A stretch of 64,000 nt of DNA from Betaproteobacteria bacterium. Lineage in GTDB: Bacteria; Pseudomonadota; Gammaproteobacteria; Burkholderiales; Rhodocyclaceae. The translations under genes and the position numbers were made by a program. The stretch is taken from assembly GCA_016703785.1 (NCBI GenBank), contig JADJBM010000008.1, positions 62,001-126,000 of the forward strand. Reading direction: 5' to 3'. Every line of letters starts with the position of its first letter. Position 1 is the first letter of the stretch. This document shows, piece by piece, positions 11,498-20,199 of the stretch. The notes beneath the pieces were generated by a model, which saw only the letters and a program-made list of their open reading frames with translations, searched no databases and was not told where the DNA came from.

Positions 11498-11591
11498 CCC
11501 CCTCTCCCGCTAGCGGGAGAGGGTCGGGGAGAGGGTGGGCAGGCCGTTTGCCCCTCACCCTAACCCTCTCCCCCGCAAGCGGGGAGAGGGG
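11498..11591. repeat. CCCTCTCCC-type palindromic repeat, copy 3
   Basis: Two back-to-back palindromes, CCCTCTCCCGCTAGCGGGAGAGGG and CCCTCTCCCCCGC...GCGGGGAGAGGGG, fill most of the gap between the hemN stop and the TauE-like start. Same family as the copies at 7733 and 9101. Confidence 0.75.
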
Positions 11592-11599
11592 ATGGAGTT

Positions 11600-12994
11600 C
11601 TAAATGACTTTCGAGTAGCGTGCCCGCGCACGGTCGGCGCGCAGGTAACGGTCGAACACCATGGCGATGGCGCGCACCAGCATGCGCCCGCGCGGCTGCA
11701 CGCTGATCCATTTGTCGTCGAGCTTGAGCAGGCCGCCCTTTTCCATTTCGCGCAGGTCGGCAATCTCGTCGGAGAAATAGCGCTTGAAGTCGATCAGGTG
11801 GGCCACTTCCAGCCCCTCGATGGAGACTTCGAAATGGCACATCAGGGCCTGGATGATGGAGCGGCGCAGCAGGTCGTCCGGCGTCAGCTCGATGCCGCGG
11901 TAGACCGGGAGCACGCCGTTATCGAGGCGGTCGTAGTACTCGTCCATCGTCTTCACGTTCTGGCAATAGCTCGGCCCGACCATGCCGATGGAAGAGATGC
12001 CGAAGGACATCATGTCGCACTCGGCGTGCGTCGAATAGCCCTGGAAATTGCGGTGCAGCCGACCCTGGCGCTGCGCCACGGCGAGTTCGTCGTCGGGCTT
12101 GGCGAAGTGGTCCATGCCGATATACACGTAGCCGGCCTCGGTCAGCCGGCGGATGGCCAGCTGCAGGATCTGCAGCTTGGCGTCGGCCGTCGGCAGCTCG
12201 GCCTCGGCGATGCGCCGCTGCGGCTTGAACAGGCTGGGCAGGTGCGCGTAGTTGTAGATCGACAGGCGGTCGGGCGAGAGGCGAATAACCTCCTCCAGCG
12301 TACGGTTGAAGCTGATGACGTTCTGCTTGGGCAGACCGTAGATGAGATCGACGGAGATCGACTTGAAGCCGTTGGCGCGCGCCGCATTCAGCACGGTTTC
12401 CGTCTCCTCGATGGTCTGCACGCGGTTGACCGCCTCCTGCACGGCGAGGTCGAAGTCCTGCACGCCCAGGCTCATGCGGTTGAAGCCCAGTTCACCGAGC
12501 AGCGCCACCGTCGCCTCATCGACCTTGCGCGGGTCGACCTCGATGGAATACTCGCCGTTGGGCAGCAGGCGGAAATGTTCGCGGGTCGAGGCCATCAATT
12601 GCCGCATCTCGTCGTGCGAGAGGAAGGTCGGCGTGCCGCCGCCCCAGTGCAGTTGCACCACGTCGTGGCTGCCCTCGAGATAGCCCGCCTGCAAAGCCAT
12701 TTCCTTGTCAAGGTATTTCAGGTACTTGGCGGAACGGCCGTGGTCCTTGGTGATGATCTTGTTGCAGGCGCAGTAGTAGCAGATGGTGTTACAGAAGGGG
12801 ATGTGTACGTATAATGAAAGCGGCCTGCTGATTCCCCCGACCGTGCGTTTGCCCAGCCATAGCCGGTAGGCGTCGGCATCGAAGGCTTCGACGAAGCGGT
12901 CGGCCGTCGGGTACGAGGTGTAACGGGGTCCGTTCACGTCGAACCGGCGGATGAGCTGCGGATCGAAAATTAAATCCTGATAAGTCGCGTTCAT
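11600..12994 (-). CDS. hemN: Oxygen-independent coproporphyrinogen III oxidase
   Basis: Radical-SAM enzyme that makes protoporphyrinogen IX without oxygen. 464 residues from the ATG at 12994, normal for HemN. The cluster motif C-x3-C-x2-C-x-C is at Cys68, 72, 75 and 77 (PFCNTICYYCACNK), followed by the SAM-binding GGGTPTF and the C-terminal HemN domain (YSTHAECDMMSFGISSI). It is divergent from fnr. The FNR box at 13057-13070 is centred about 41 bp from a possible start near 13022, which would make hemN a class II FNR target. Confidence 0.96.
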   Translation of the reverse strand: MNATYQDLIFDPQLIRRFDVNGPRYTSYPTADRFVEAFDADAYRLWLGKRTVGGISRPLSLYVHIPFCNTICYYCACNKIITKDHGRSAKYLKYLDKEMALQAGYLEGSHDVVQLHWGGGTPTFLSHDEMRQLMASTREHFRLLPNGEYSIEVDPRKVDEATVALLGELGFNRMSLGVQDFDLAVQEAVNRVQTIEETETVLNAARANGFKSISVDLIYGLPKQNVISFNRTLEEVIRLSPDRLSIYNYAHLPSLFKPQRRIAEAELPTADAKLQILQLAIRRLTEAGYVYIGMDHFAKPDDELAVAQRQGRLHRNFQGYSTHAECDMMSFGISSIGMVGPSYCQNVKTMDEYYDRLDNGVLPVYRGIELTPDDLLRRSIIQALMCHFEVSIEGLEVAHLIDFKRYFSDEIADLREMEKGGLLKLDDKWISVQPRGRMLVRAIAMVFDRYLRADRARARYSKVI

Positions 12995-13056
12995 GTAGTG
13001 CTGCAACAGTACTGCGGGACGATGGGTAAAGATGCCGCATCGCCCTGTATATCGTA

Positions 13057-13070
13057 TTGACATGGATCAA
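13057..13070. promoter_or_regulatory. FNR box between hemN and fnr, overlapping the fnr start
   Basis: TTGACATGGATCAA matches the FNR consensus TTGAT-N4-ATCAA at 9 of 10 positions. It covers the ATG chosen for fnr (13062), where binding would block fnr transcription or initiation. It also sits at class II distance from a plausible hemN start site. FNR autorepression plus hemN activation is known from other bacteria. Confidence 0.65.
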
Positions 13071-13847
13071 AGCGACAAACCAACAGAGAGAGAAAGCGAG
13101 CCGGAATTGCCCAACAAGTCTGCTCTTCCCATCAGCCTGGTCACCATCAAGGCGGCCTGTTCCCAATGCAGCCTGCATGAACTGTGTCTCTCCGAAGGCT
13201 TGAGCAAGGAAGAGCTGCACAAGCTCGACAACCTCGTCGGCTCCCGCCGCAAGCTCAAGCGCCAGCAGAGCCTGTATCGCGTCGGCGACCCCTTCGAGGC
13301 CCTCTACGCCATTCGCACCGGCTTCTTCAAGACCGACATCCTGCTCGAGGACGGCCGCGACCAGGTCACCGGCTTCCAGATGGCCGGGGAGATCCTCGGC
13401 ATGGATGGCATCGGCACCGAGGCGCATTCCTGCAACGCCGTCGCGCTCGAGGACAGCGAGGTGTGCATCATTCCCTTTGCCCAGCTGGAGCACCTCTCGC
13501 GCGAGATCCAGACGCTGCAGCACAATTTCCACAAGGTGATGAGCCGCGAGCTGGTGCGCGACCAGGGCCTGATGATGCTGCTCGGCACCATGCGCGCCGA
13601 GGAGCGCCTGGCCGCTTTCCTCCTCAACATGTCGCAGCGCTTCACCACGCGCGGCTACTCTGCGGCGGAATTCCACCTGCGCATGACGCGCGAGGAGATC
13701 GGCAGTTATCTGGGCCTGAAGCTCGAAACCGTCAGCCGTGCCTTCTCGCGCTTCCAGGAGGAAGGGCTGATCACGGTGCAGCAGAAGCATATCCGCATCA
13801 TCGACGGCGACGGCCTGAAGCGGCTGCTCAACCACCAGCCGAGATAA
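13062..13847 (+). CDS. fnr: FNR-type oxygen-sensing transcription regulator
   Basis: 261 residues from the ATG at 13062 (an ATG at 13032 would add ten residues and place the FNR box inside the gene). The [4Fe-4S] ligands are Cys33, Cys36 and Cys42 (C-x2-C-x5-C) plus Cys124 (AHSCNAV), the E. coli FNR spacing. A cNMP-type beta-barrel, a dimer helix and a helix-turn-helix with recognition motif ETVSR (E-x-x-S-R) follow, predicting TTGAT half sites. Placement beside hemN matches Anr/FNR loci. One of three CRP/FNR-family genes in the window. Confidence 0.95.
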   Translation: MDQSDKPTERESEPELPNKSALPISLVTIKAACSQCSLHELCLSEGLSKEELHKLDNLVGSRRKLKRQQSLYRVGDPFEALYAIRTGFFKTDILLEDGRDQVTGFQMAGEILGMDGIGTEAHSCNAVALEDSEVCIIPFAQLEHLSREIQTLQHNFHKVMSRELVRDQGLMMLLGTMRAEERLAAFLLNMSQRFTTRGYSAAEFHLRMTREEIGSYLGLKLETVSRAFSRFQEEGLITVQQKHIRIIDGDGLKRLLNHQPR

Positions 13848-13850
13848 GCA

Positions 13851-14237
13851 TCAGACGAAGAATCCGGCCGGATTCTTCGTCAGCGCCACCGAGACAATGT
13901 AGGCGAAGCTGGCCAGCGAGGCCAGCCAGCAGCCCGCCCGCACCGTTTTGCTGCTGCCGCGCCGCAGTGCGAACATGCCGAAGCCGATGTAGCCCAGCAG
14001 GCCCAGCACCTTCGCCGTCACCCAGCCGTGCACGAAGGGATATTGCTGCTGCACGACGGACAGGCCGATGGCGCCGGCCAGCAGGAGGGTGTCGTTCACG
14101 TGCGGCACCACCTTCACCCAGAGCCGGTCGAGCAGGGGAGAATCCCTCAGCATCCAGACCCCGCGCAAAAAGAAACCGGAGATCGAAATCACCACGCAGG
14201 TGACGTGGAGATGCTTGAGCAGCAGATAGGTCGTCAT
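13851..14237 (-). CDS. SirB2 family membrane protein
   Basis: 128 residues with four helices. The N-terminus YLLLKHLHVTCVVISISGFFLRG and the PHVNDTLLLAGAIGLS segment are the SirB2 family pattern. These proteins are uncharacterised and often occur near oxidase or NnrS genes. Only three bases separate its stop from the convergent fnr stop. It lies 12 bp after the NnrS gene on the same strand, so an nnrS-sirB2 operon is likely. Confidence 0.85.
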   Translation of the reverse strand: MTTYLLLKHLHVTCVVISISGFFLRGVWMLRDSPLLDRLWVKVVPHVNDTLLLAGAIGLSVVQQQYPFVHGWVTAKVLGLLGYIGFGMFALRRGSSKTVRAGCWLASLASFAYIVSVALTKNPAGFFV

Positions 14238-14249
14238 GATCCCGAGATG

Positions 14250-15461
14250 TTATCCCGGACGGCCGTCGGGGCGAGGCTTGACATAGATCGGCGCAAACTT
14301 GGCATACCAGACGCCAAACAGGGCGAGCCAGCCGAGCGCGGCGAGGAATGAGAGGTTCGCCGCGCCGGACATCTGGACAAACTCCGCTGCGAGGCGCACC
14401 ACCGCCACGCCCTGCATGCCCCAGAAAATCAACCAGGTGGCCGAGTCGGCGTTCAAGGCACGGCCGGAATGCCCGAGGGTGACGCGGGTGACCATACCAA
14501 TCACGGCCGAGGCGAAGAAGCCGAGCGTCAGCGCATGCAGGGGCGCCAGTCCCAGGGATCCCGCCTCGAAGAACAACAGCAGGCTGTGCGCCGCATGCAG
14601 GCCGAGCGAGAGGCCGAGCCAGGAAAAGGCAACATGCAGCACGGCCAGCAGGCGAACGGCGAGGCTCCTCGGCAACTGCCAGGCCACGGACAACCCCAGC
14701 GCCATCATCGCGGCGGGCAGGTCGACGAGCCAGGTCCAATGCGGCAGGCCGGACAGCACAAGCGCGCCATGGACGACATAGCAGGCCAGCAGCGCATGCA
14801 GCGCCCACAAAGGTCGAACGACGCGGTAGTTCGGCAGCACGGCGCTGGAGAAAAAGGGAATCATGCGATGGCACAGCGCCGTGAAGACCGGCAGCAGGAA
14901 GAACCACACGCCGCCCTTCACTGCGATGTCTGCCAGCCAGGCCGGCCCGCCGCCGGCGAAGCCGAGAAACGCCGCGAGCAGGACGGCTCCAAAAGTCAGT
15001 CCGCCCACCACGGCGAGGATGTGGGTCTGCTCGTTGCTCGGCGTGCGCGCCACGCGCCACAGCGCGGGCAGCGCAGCGCACCAACCCGCCAGCACCAGCC
15101 CCAGCGCGAGCAGCAGCAGTCGCGGCATCAATAGCGCCGCATAGAAGCCCATCCAGCCGGCGCCCATCAGTGCGAAGGCGCTGAGATAGGACATCTCCCC
15201 CACCGGCGCCGCGGCCTGCCAACGCGGCCCTGCCGTCATGACGAAACCGAAAATGAAGAACGGGAAGAAGCCGAAAGTCATCAGCAGCGCGTGAATCCAC
15301 GGCGCGGGCAGCGGCCAGGACGCCACGGCAAGCAATTGCGCATGGCGCGCCGCCAGATCGAAAGCCCACCACAGCATGGTCAGCAGGCCCTGTGTCGCCC
15401 CGGCGAGGAACATGACGCGGTGCGGTGCGTGAAAGAAAGCCGGTGCGCGGGCAATAGTCAC
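14250..15461 (-). CDS. nnrS: NnrS family protein, second copy
   Basis: About 403 residues from a GTG at 15461, chosen because GGAGG stands about nine bases upstream; an ATG at 15488 lacks such a site. Twelve helices and conserved NnrS segments are present (WIHALLMTFGFFPFFIFGFVMTAGPRW, CHRMIPFFSS, HALTLGFFASAVIGMVTRVTLGHSG). NnrS protects iron-sulfur and other metal centres during nitric-oxide exposure. It diverges from the DNR-like regulator at 15549, a common nitrogen-oxide gene arrangement. No clear FNR/DNR box is seen in the 87-bp divergent gap. Confidence 0.9.
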   Translation of the reverse strand: MTIARAPAFFHAPHRVMFLAGATQGLLTMLWWAFDLAARHAQLLAVASWPLPAPWIHALLMTFGFFPFFIFGFVMTAGPRWQAAAPVGEMSYLSAFALMGAGWMGFYAALLMPRLLLLALGLVLAGWCAALPALWRVARTPSNEQTHILAVVGGLTFGAVLLAAFLGFAGGGPAWLADIAVKGGVWFFLLPVFTALCHRMIPFFSSAVLPNYRVVRPLWALHALLACYVVHGALVLSGLPHWTWLVDLPAAMMALGLSVAWQLPRSLAVRLLAVLHVAFSWLGLSLGLHAAHSLLLFFEAGSLGLAPLHALTLGFFASAVIGMVTRVTLGHSGRALNADSATWLIFWGMQGVAVVRLAAEFVQMSGAANLSFLAALGWLALFGVWYAKFAPIYVKPRPDGRPG

Positions 15462-15548
15462 TTTTGACCGCCTCCACTCGCCCGGCATGGGAATTCCATG
15501 TTATGTTTCCTGCGCCGCGTCCCCGTCAGGGCCGGTAAAGGCCGCTCA

Positions 15549-16241
15549 ATGCACAACGACAAGCTCGACATCGCTCAGATACTCCGCAGAATTTCCCTGT
15601 TCCAGGAACTCAGCCAGGAACAGATCGAACATCTCGCCTCGCAAACGCGAGAGAAGCGCCTGCAAAAGGGCGAGATGCTGTTTCAAAAAGGCGATTCCCC
15701 CCGGGGTTTCTACGCCATCGTTTATGGCCAGATGAAACTCGCCTTCCCTTCGGCCGCCGGCAACGAGAAGGTGGTCGAGATTCTCGGGCCGCAGCAAAGT
15801 TTCGGCGAGGCCGTGATGTTCATGGATCGCCCCTACCCCGTCTTCGCCGAGTCGCTCGCCGACTCGCTGCTGCTGCACATCGCCCGCCAGGCCGTGTTCG
15901 ACATGCTCGAAACGGATGCCTCCTTCGCCCGCCGCATGCTCGCCGGACTGGCGCTGCGCCTGCATGGCCTGATACGCGACGTCGAATCCTACTCGCTGCG
16001 CTCCAGCACGCAGCGCGTCATCGGCTTCCTCCTGCAGCGCAGCGGCGGCGGCGATGACGAATCCGGCGATGCCGAGATCGACCTGCCCACCAGCAAGCAG
16101 GTCATCGCCTCGCGCCTCAACCTGACGCCGGAAACCCTGTCACGGATTTTCCACGACCTGGCCGCCGCCAAGCTGATCACCGTGCATGGCAAGCATGTCA
16201 CGGTACACGGCGTGAAGCGGCTGCGCGAATACGAACCCTAA
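15549..16241 (+). CDS. dnr: CRP/FNR family regulator, DNR-like
   Basis: 230 residues from the ATG at 15549. There is no N-terminal cysteine cluster, so it is not an FNR-type iron-sulfur sensor. The effector barrel (GEMLFQKGDSPRGFYAIVYGQMKLAF) and a helix-turn-helix with ETLSR (E-x-x-S-R) place it near DNR/NnrR haem-based NO sensors, which bind FNR-like boxes. It is flanked by an NnrS gene and by the membrane protein-DUF2249-hemerythrin cluster, all NO-linked families. The DNR assignment is by context; other CRP/FNR subfamilies are possible. Confidence 0.8.
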   Translation: MHNDKLDIAQILRRISLFQELSQEQIEHLASQTREKRLQKGEMLFQKGDSPRGFYAIVYGQMKLAFPSAAGNEKVVEILGPQQSFGEAVMFMDRPYPVFAESLADSLLLHIARQAVFDMLETDASFARRMLAGLALRLHGLIRDVESYSLRSSTQRVIGFLLQRSGGGDDESGDAEIDLPTSKQVIASRLNLTPETLSRIFHDLAAAKLITVHGKHVTVHGVKRLREYEP

Positions 16242-16267
16242 CGCCAGCGTTTTTCCGGTAGCGCAGA

Positions 16268-17578
16268 TCAGCCTTCCTGTTCCTTCGCCAGGCGTTCTTC
16301 CAGCTCACGGCTGAAGCGGGCGAAGTTGCGCGTCGCGACGATCAGGTTCCACTCCAGCCAGATGCAGGAAGCAATCAGCGCCACTGCGCCGGGATAGACC
16401 AGCCACGGCAGCGGCACCGCCCCCAGCAGCAGGACCAGCGCCGCGAGGTGCAGCCTGAATTGCATCATCATGCGCGGCTCCGCAATCATCTGGCGCATGT
16501 TCGGCACCACCAGGCCGGGCCGGCCGATCTTCTGCAGGTGCATCCAGTTGAGGAAGGGCATGATCTTGTAAAGCATGCCGCTGATGACCGGCATGAACAC
16601 GCCCACCATGAGCAGCACGCCGAGCAGGAAAGGCACGCCGGCATAGTCTTCCGCGCCCGGATTGAGCTGTTGCAGCACGACGGCTGCCGCGGCCACCACC
16701 AGGGCGGCCATCGCCACGCGCCAGAACAGCAGGGTCGGGTCGGTCACCTTGCGCCGGCGCTGCCCCTGCAGGCGCAGCGTCACGGCGGCGAACACCATGG
16801 CGAGCAGCGCGGCCGCGCACGCCAGGGCCACTTGCAGACCATCCGGCCGCTGCAACGGCAGCCAGGTCAGCGACCAGGCCGCGAGCAGGAAGAACAAGGT
16901 GATCGAAAAGCTGCGCGTGAACCAGGCGGGATAAGGCGGTGTCAGCTGGAACATCGGCACCACCAGGTACGCCACGCCGGCCACCAGCAGCATGCTCCAG
17001 CCGCCCAGTCCCCAGGCCGCATGGACGTGGGTGATTTCGGTGAGCGGCAGCGCCAGCTGCCAGCCGAAAGCGGAGGCCAGCGTCGCGCCCAGCGCGATGG
17101 TCACCACCAGCCCGAACACGGCGATGCGCAGGGAAATGATGGTCGGCCCCTGCGCCGGCGTGCGGAATAGCGCAATGAGCACGATCAGCGCAAAGGCGCC
17201 GAGGGAGATCGTCATGAAGGGCACGGCGATGCGGAACAGCAGCGCCGTTTCGCTGAGAAAGCCGGCCACCAGGAGCAGCGTGCCGATGGTCAGGCCGGCA
17301 TGCGTCAGATGCGTGACGCGGCGCGGTTGCCAGATGTTGGCCCCCGCCGCCACCGGCAGCATCTGCAGCAGGGCGCCGCACATCGCCTGCAGCATGAAGC
17401 CGACGGCGAGCAGATGCGTCAGCGCCAGCGCCACCGATGTCCAGCGCGAGGTGAATGCCTCCGGCCCCTGCCAGAGCAGGAGCAGGCCCGCCGCCATGCC
17501 GAACAGCGGCGCCGTAAGAAAGAAGCGGAAGGGCACCGAGATGGGCGGTGCCTGTTCGAAGGACAGGCCCGGCTGCAT
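16268..17578 (-). CDS. Polytopic membrane protein, NnrS/haem-copper-oxidase-like
   Basis: 436 residues and about twelve helices. Histidines inside helices (LALTHLLAVGFMLQAMCGALLQMLPV, ITHVHAAWGLGGWSMLLVAGVAYLVVPMF) resemble those of subunit I-like or NnrS-like haem proteins. I do not recognise a named family with certainty. It heads a minus-strand cluster with DUF2249 just upstream (17580) and hemerythrin (17813), and is convergent with the DNR-like regulator. A role in NO or low-oxygen metabolism is inferred from context only. Confidence 0.7.
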   Translation of the reverse strand: MQPGLSFEQAPPISVPFRFFLTAPLFGMAAGLLLLWQGPEAFTSRWTSVALALTHLLAVGFMLQAMCGALLQMLPVAAGANIWQPRRVTHLTHAGLTIGTLLLVAGFLSETALLFRIAVPFMTISLGAFALIVLIALFRTPAQGPTIISLRIAVFGLVVTIALGATLASAFGWQLALPLTEITHVHAAWGLGGWSMLLVAGVAYLVVPMFQLTPPYPAWFTRSFSITLFFLLAAWSLTWLPLQRPDGLQVALACAAALLAMVFAAVTLRLQGQRRRKVTDPTLLFWRVAMAALVVAAAAVVLQQLNPGAEDYAGVPFLLGVLLMVGVFMPVISGMLYKIMPFLNWMHLQKIGRPGLVVPNMRQMIAEPRMMMQFRLHLAALVLLLGAVPLPWLVYPGAVALIASCIWLEWNLIVATRNFARFSRELEERLAKEQEG

Positions 17579-17579
17579 C

Positions 17580-17801
17580 TCAGGCTTTCTTGATGTGGAT
17601 CTCGACCGTGCCGTCTGGGCGGGATTGCGAGCGGTGCGTGTAGCCGTTCTGCTTGAGGATGCCGTACAGGGGGTGCGGTTCGACGTAGAGCAACAGCAGC
17701 AGTTCCTCCCCGTCCGGCAGCGTATCCAGGGCGGTGAGCGTCAGCTCCATCGGTTCCGGGGGCATCAGCCCCCTGCCGTCGATTACCCTTTCCTCGCTCA
17801 T
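17580..17801 (-). CDS. DUF2249 domain protein
   Basis: 73 residues with the TusA-like DUF2249 fold pattern: PPEPMELTLTALDTLPDGEELLLLLYVEPHPLY, then a Gly-Tyr strand and DGTVEIHI. DUF2249 proteins commonly neighbour hemerythrin, NnrS and denitrification regulators. Biochemical role unknown. One base separates its stop from the next start, and 11 bp separate it from the hemerythrin upstream, so the three form an operon. Confidence 0.85.
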   Translation of the reverse strand: MSEERVIDGRGLMPPEPMELTLTALDTLPDGEELLLLLYVEPHPLYGILKQNGYTHRSQSRPDGTVEIHIKKA

Positions 17802-17812
17802 GCGGTATCCGA

Positions 17813-18253
17813 TTAAACGGTCAGGCCGGACGCGATGCGGGACTGCAGGTCACCGTCCTGGCCAAGCGCCTGGTCGCACATCGGGTAGAGGATGTTCTCC
17901 TCCTTCATGTTGTGCTGCTGCATCATGATGAGGAGGGTTTCCGCCGCGCCGCCGAAGCCGTCGGCGTTCTTCTGCGCCAGGGCCTCGTCCATCTGCCGCA
18001 GCAGGTCGCGCATCTGCACGTGCTCGGAACGCATGACCTGGGTCGGGCCGCCGACCATGCCGGTGCGCTGCTCGAAGGCCGGGAACAGCACTTCCTCCTC
18101 GACGCTGAAATGCGCCAGCATCTCGGTGCGGAACTTGCCGTACGTCGCTGCGCAGGCCGCCCAGTCGCCTTTGTGGGCGGCTTCTTCCGCCCCGGCGAAG
18201 TCCTCGTCGCACAGCTTGTGATGGTGTTGCAGGGCGCTGGTGATGCCGCTCAT
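17813..18253 (-). CDS. Hemerythrin-domain protein
   Basis: 146 residues forming a four-helix bundle. Di-iron ligands fit HHHKLC near the N-terminus, H-F-S-V-E-E-E, R-S-E-H-V-Q-M and Q-Q-H-N-M-K-E-E. Such proteins bind O2 or NO or store iron, and some (DnrN/YtfE-like) repair damaged iron-sulfur clusters. The ATG at 18253 follows AGGAGA. An FNR/DNR-type palindrome lies at 18316-18329 upstream, linking it to anaerobic or NO control. Confidence 0.88.
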   Translation of the reverse strand: MSGITSALQHHHKLCDEDFAGAEEAAHKGDWAACAATYGKFRTEMLAHFSVEEEVLFPAFEQRTGMVGGPTQVMRSEHVQMRDLLRQMDEALAQKNADGFGGAAETLLIMMQQHNMKEENILYPMCDQALGQDGDLQSRIASGLTV

Positions 18254-18315
18254 TCGTCTGTCTCCTAATATCTTGCCTGAAGGACGATTCTCCTTGTTCG
18301 GCAGGGCGTTGGGCC

Positions 18316-18329
18316 TTGACGGTTGTCAA
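18316..18329. promoter_or_regulatory. FNR/DNR-type box upstream of hemerythrin
   Basis: TTGACGGTTGTCAA is a perfect dyad and matches TTGAT-N4-ATCAA at 8 of 10 positions. Its centre lies about 70 bp from the hemerythrin ATG, leaving room for a start site near 18281 at the class II distance. The -10 region is not AT-rich, so the promoter itself is uncertain. Confidence 0.55.
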
Positions 18330-18412
18330 GAATGGATGCAGGGATAAACCCTCTTGATAAGAGGGGGGCGGCATGACGTATCACGAAGGCAATTCGGCGT
18401 GGCCGAAAGTCA

Positions 18413-18431
18413 GCCGCCGTAGGACGGCGGC
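18413..18431 (-). terminator. Terminator-like hairpin after phaC
   Basis: Perfect 8-bp stem GCCGCCGT / ACGGCGGC with a 3-base loop just after the phaC stop. It is followed on the minus strand by TGACTTT, which is the complement of the recurrent octamer AAAGTCAG (18406-18413). There is no long T run. Confidence 0.4.
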
Positions 18432-18443
18432 CTGGCGGATTTT

Positions 18444-20189
18444 TCAGGTCTCCAGCACATAGGTTCCGGGCGCATCGGCGAGCTTCGGATGTTTCTTCGT
18501 TTCCGCGGGATAGGCAACGACGAGTTCGCCCGCTTGCGGCTTGAGCCAGGCCATCCAGTCCTCCCACCAGGTGCCTTGATGCTCCTCGACACGCTCCAGC
18601 CATTGCTCGACGCGGTCGCGGCGGTGGGCGACGCCCACCCGGTAGCTGCGCTTGGGCGGCTTCACCGGTGGATTGACGATGCCGAGGATGTGGCCCGAGG
18701 ACGACAGCGCGAAGCGCTTCTCGGCCGGCACGTGGTTGCAGATGCGGAAGCACTGCTGCCAGGGCGCGATGTGGTCGTCCTCGGCGGAGACGGCATACAG
18801 CGGCTGGCGGATGCGGCCGAGGTCGATGGGCTGGCCGCCGAGGGTCAGCGCGTCGCCTTTCATGAGGTTGTTGTGCAGGTACAGCTCGCGCAGGTACCAC
18901 TCGTGCATCGCATAGGGCATGCGCGTGGCGTCCATGTTCCAGTAGAGCACGTCGAAGGGCGGCGGCGCCTCGCCGTAGAGGTAGCCGTGCACGACGTACT
19001 GCCAGATCAGGCTGTTCGAGCGCAGCAGGCGGAAGGCCGAGGCCATCTCCTTGCCGTCGAGGAAGCCCTTCTGCTGCATGGCCTGGGTCAGCCAGCGCAC
19101 GCTGCCCTCGTCGATGAAGACCTCAATGTCGCCCGGCTTGTGGAAATCCACCAGCGTCGTCAGCAATGTCCAGTGGGCGACCGGGACCTTCTCCGGCTCG
19201 CCGTACTTGCGGTTGGCCCAGGCCATCCAGGTCGACAGTGCCGTGCCGCCAATGCAGTAGCCAACGGCATGCACCTGTTTCTGGCCGGTGAAGCCGCGCG
19301 CCGCCTCGATGGCCTCGCCGACGCCTTCGATGATGTAGTCCTCGAAGGTGACGTCGCGCATCTCCGGCGTCGGGTTCTTCCAGCTCGTGATGAAGACCGA
19401 GAAGCCCTGGTCGCGCAGGTACTTCACCAGGCTCTTCTTCGGGTTGAGATCGAGGATGTAGAACTTGTTGATCCACGGCGTGACGATGACGATGGGCATG
19501 GCGTGCACCTGCGGCGTCGTCGGCGCGTAGTGGATGACTTCCAGCAGGCGGTTGCGGAACACCACCGCGCCTGGCGTCGTCGCCAGGTTCTTGCCGACGG
19601 TGAAATCCTCCGGTCGCGTCATGCGCACATTGCCGGCGCGCAGGTCCTCGAGGAAGATGTGCATGCCGCGCACCAGGCTCTCGCCGTTGGTCTCGGCGGC
19701 CTTGGCCATGGCGATCGGATTGGTGAGCAGGAAGTTCGTCGGCGCCATGGCATTGAGCCATTTGCGCCACCAGAAGGCGGCGCGCCGGCGCTCCTTGCCG
19801 GAGAGCGCCGGCGTGTCGTAGAGCGCGTCCTGCACGTTGTGGGTGAGCAGCAGATACCACTCCTTGACGATGTCCCAGGTGGCCGAATCCTTCCATACCG
19901 GGTCGGCGAAGCGTGTGTCGTCGTCGTGCGGCTGAATCGGGTCCGGACTGGGCAGGCCGAGCGATCGATTCCAGGCGTGCCAGGTAAAAGCCATCAGGTC
20001 GCCAGAGAGCCTGGCACCGAGTTCGGCCAGCTCCAGCGGGTGCGTCATCCAGGCGATCTGGGCGTGGCCGAGCGGCGCCGCGATGCCGAGGGGATCGACG
20101 CCGGCCTCGGCGACATCATGCAGGGCCTTCAGCGTCGCGGTGGGGCTGGCGACGATGGGCGCGTTGTGGTTCTCTTTCTGTCTGGGCAT
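18444..20189 (-). CDS. phaC: Class I poly(3-hydroxyalkanoate) synthase
   Basis: 581 residues from the ATG at 20189, with GAGGAA seven bases upstream. The lipase-like box is GYCIGG with nucleophile Cys312; catalytic Asp is in SAEDDHIAP and His in SSSGHILGIVNPP. The length and N-terminal domain fit class I synthases that polymerise short-chain hydroxyacyl-CoA on granules without PhaE or PhaR. No phaA, phaB or phasin gene is adjacent. It lies 10 bp after the beta-CASP gene on the same strand and is probably co-transcribed with it. Confidence 0.96.
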   Translation of the reverse strand: MPRQKENHNAPIVASPTATLKALHDVAEAGVDPLGIAAPLGHAQIAWMTHPLELAELGARLSGDLMAFTWHAWNRSLGLPSPDPIQPHDDDTRFADPVWKDSATWDIVKEWYLLLTHNVQDALYDTPALSGKERRRAAFWWRKWLNAMAPTNFLLTNPIAMAKAAETNGESLVRGMHIFLEDLRAGNVRMTRPEDFTVGKNLATTPGAVVFRNRLLEVIHYAPTTPQVHAMPIVIVTPWINKFYILDLNPKKSLVKYLRDQGFSVFITSWKNPTPEMRDVTFEDYIIEGVGEAIEAARGFTGQKQVHAVGYCIGGTALSTWMAWANRKYGEPEKVPVAHWTLLTTLVDFHKPGDIEVFIDEGSVRWLTQAMQQKGFLDGKEMASAFRLLRSNSLIWQYVVHGYLYGEAPPPFDVLYWNMDATRMPYAMHEWYLRELYLHNNLMKGDALTLGGQPIDLGRIRQPLYAVSAEDDHIAPWQQCFRICNHVPAEKRFALSSSGHILGIVNPPVKPPKRSYRVGVAHRRDRVEQWLERVEEHQGTWWEDWMAWLKPQAGELVVAYPAETKKHPKLADAPGTYVLET

Positions 20190-20199
20190 CGCTATTTCC

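Noticed and set aside
7733..11591. GC-rich palindromes considered as a CRISPR array
   Set aside because: No regular spacing, no spacers of even length and no cas genes; they are dispersed palindromic repeats.
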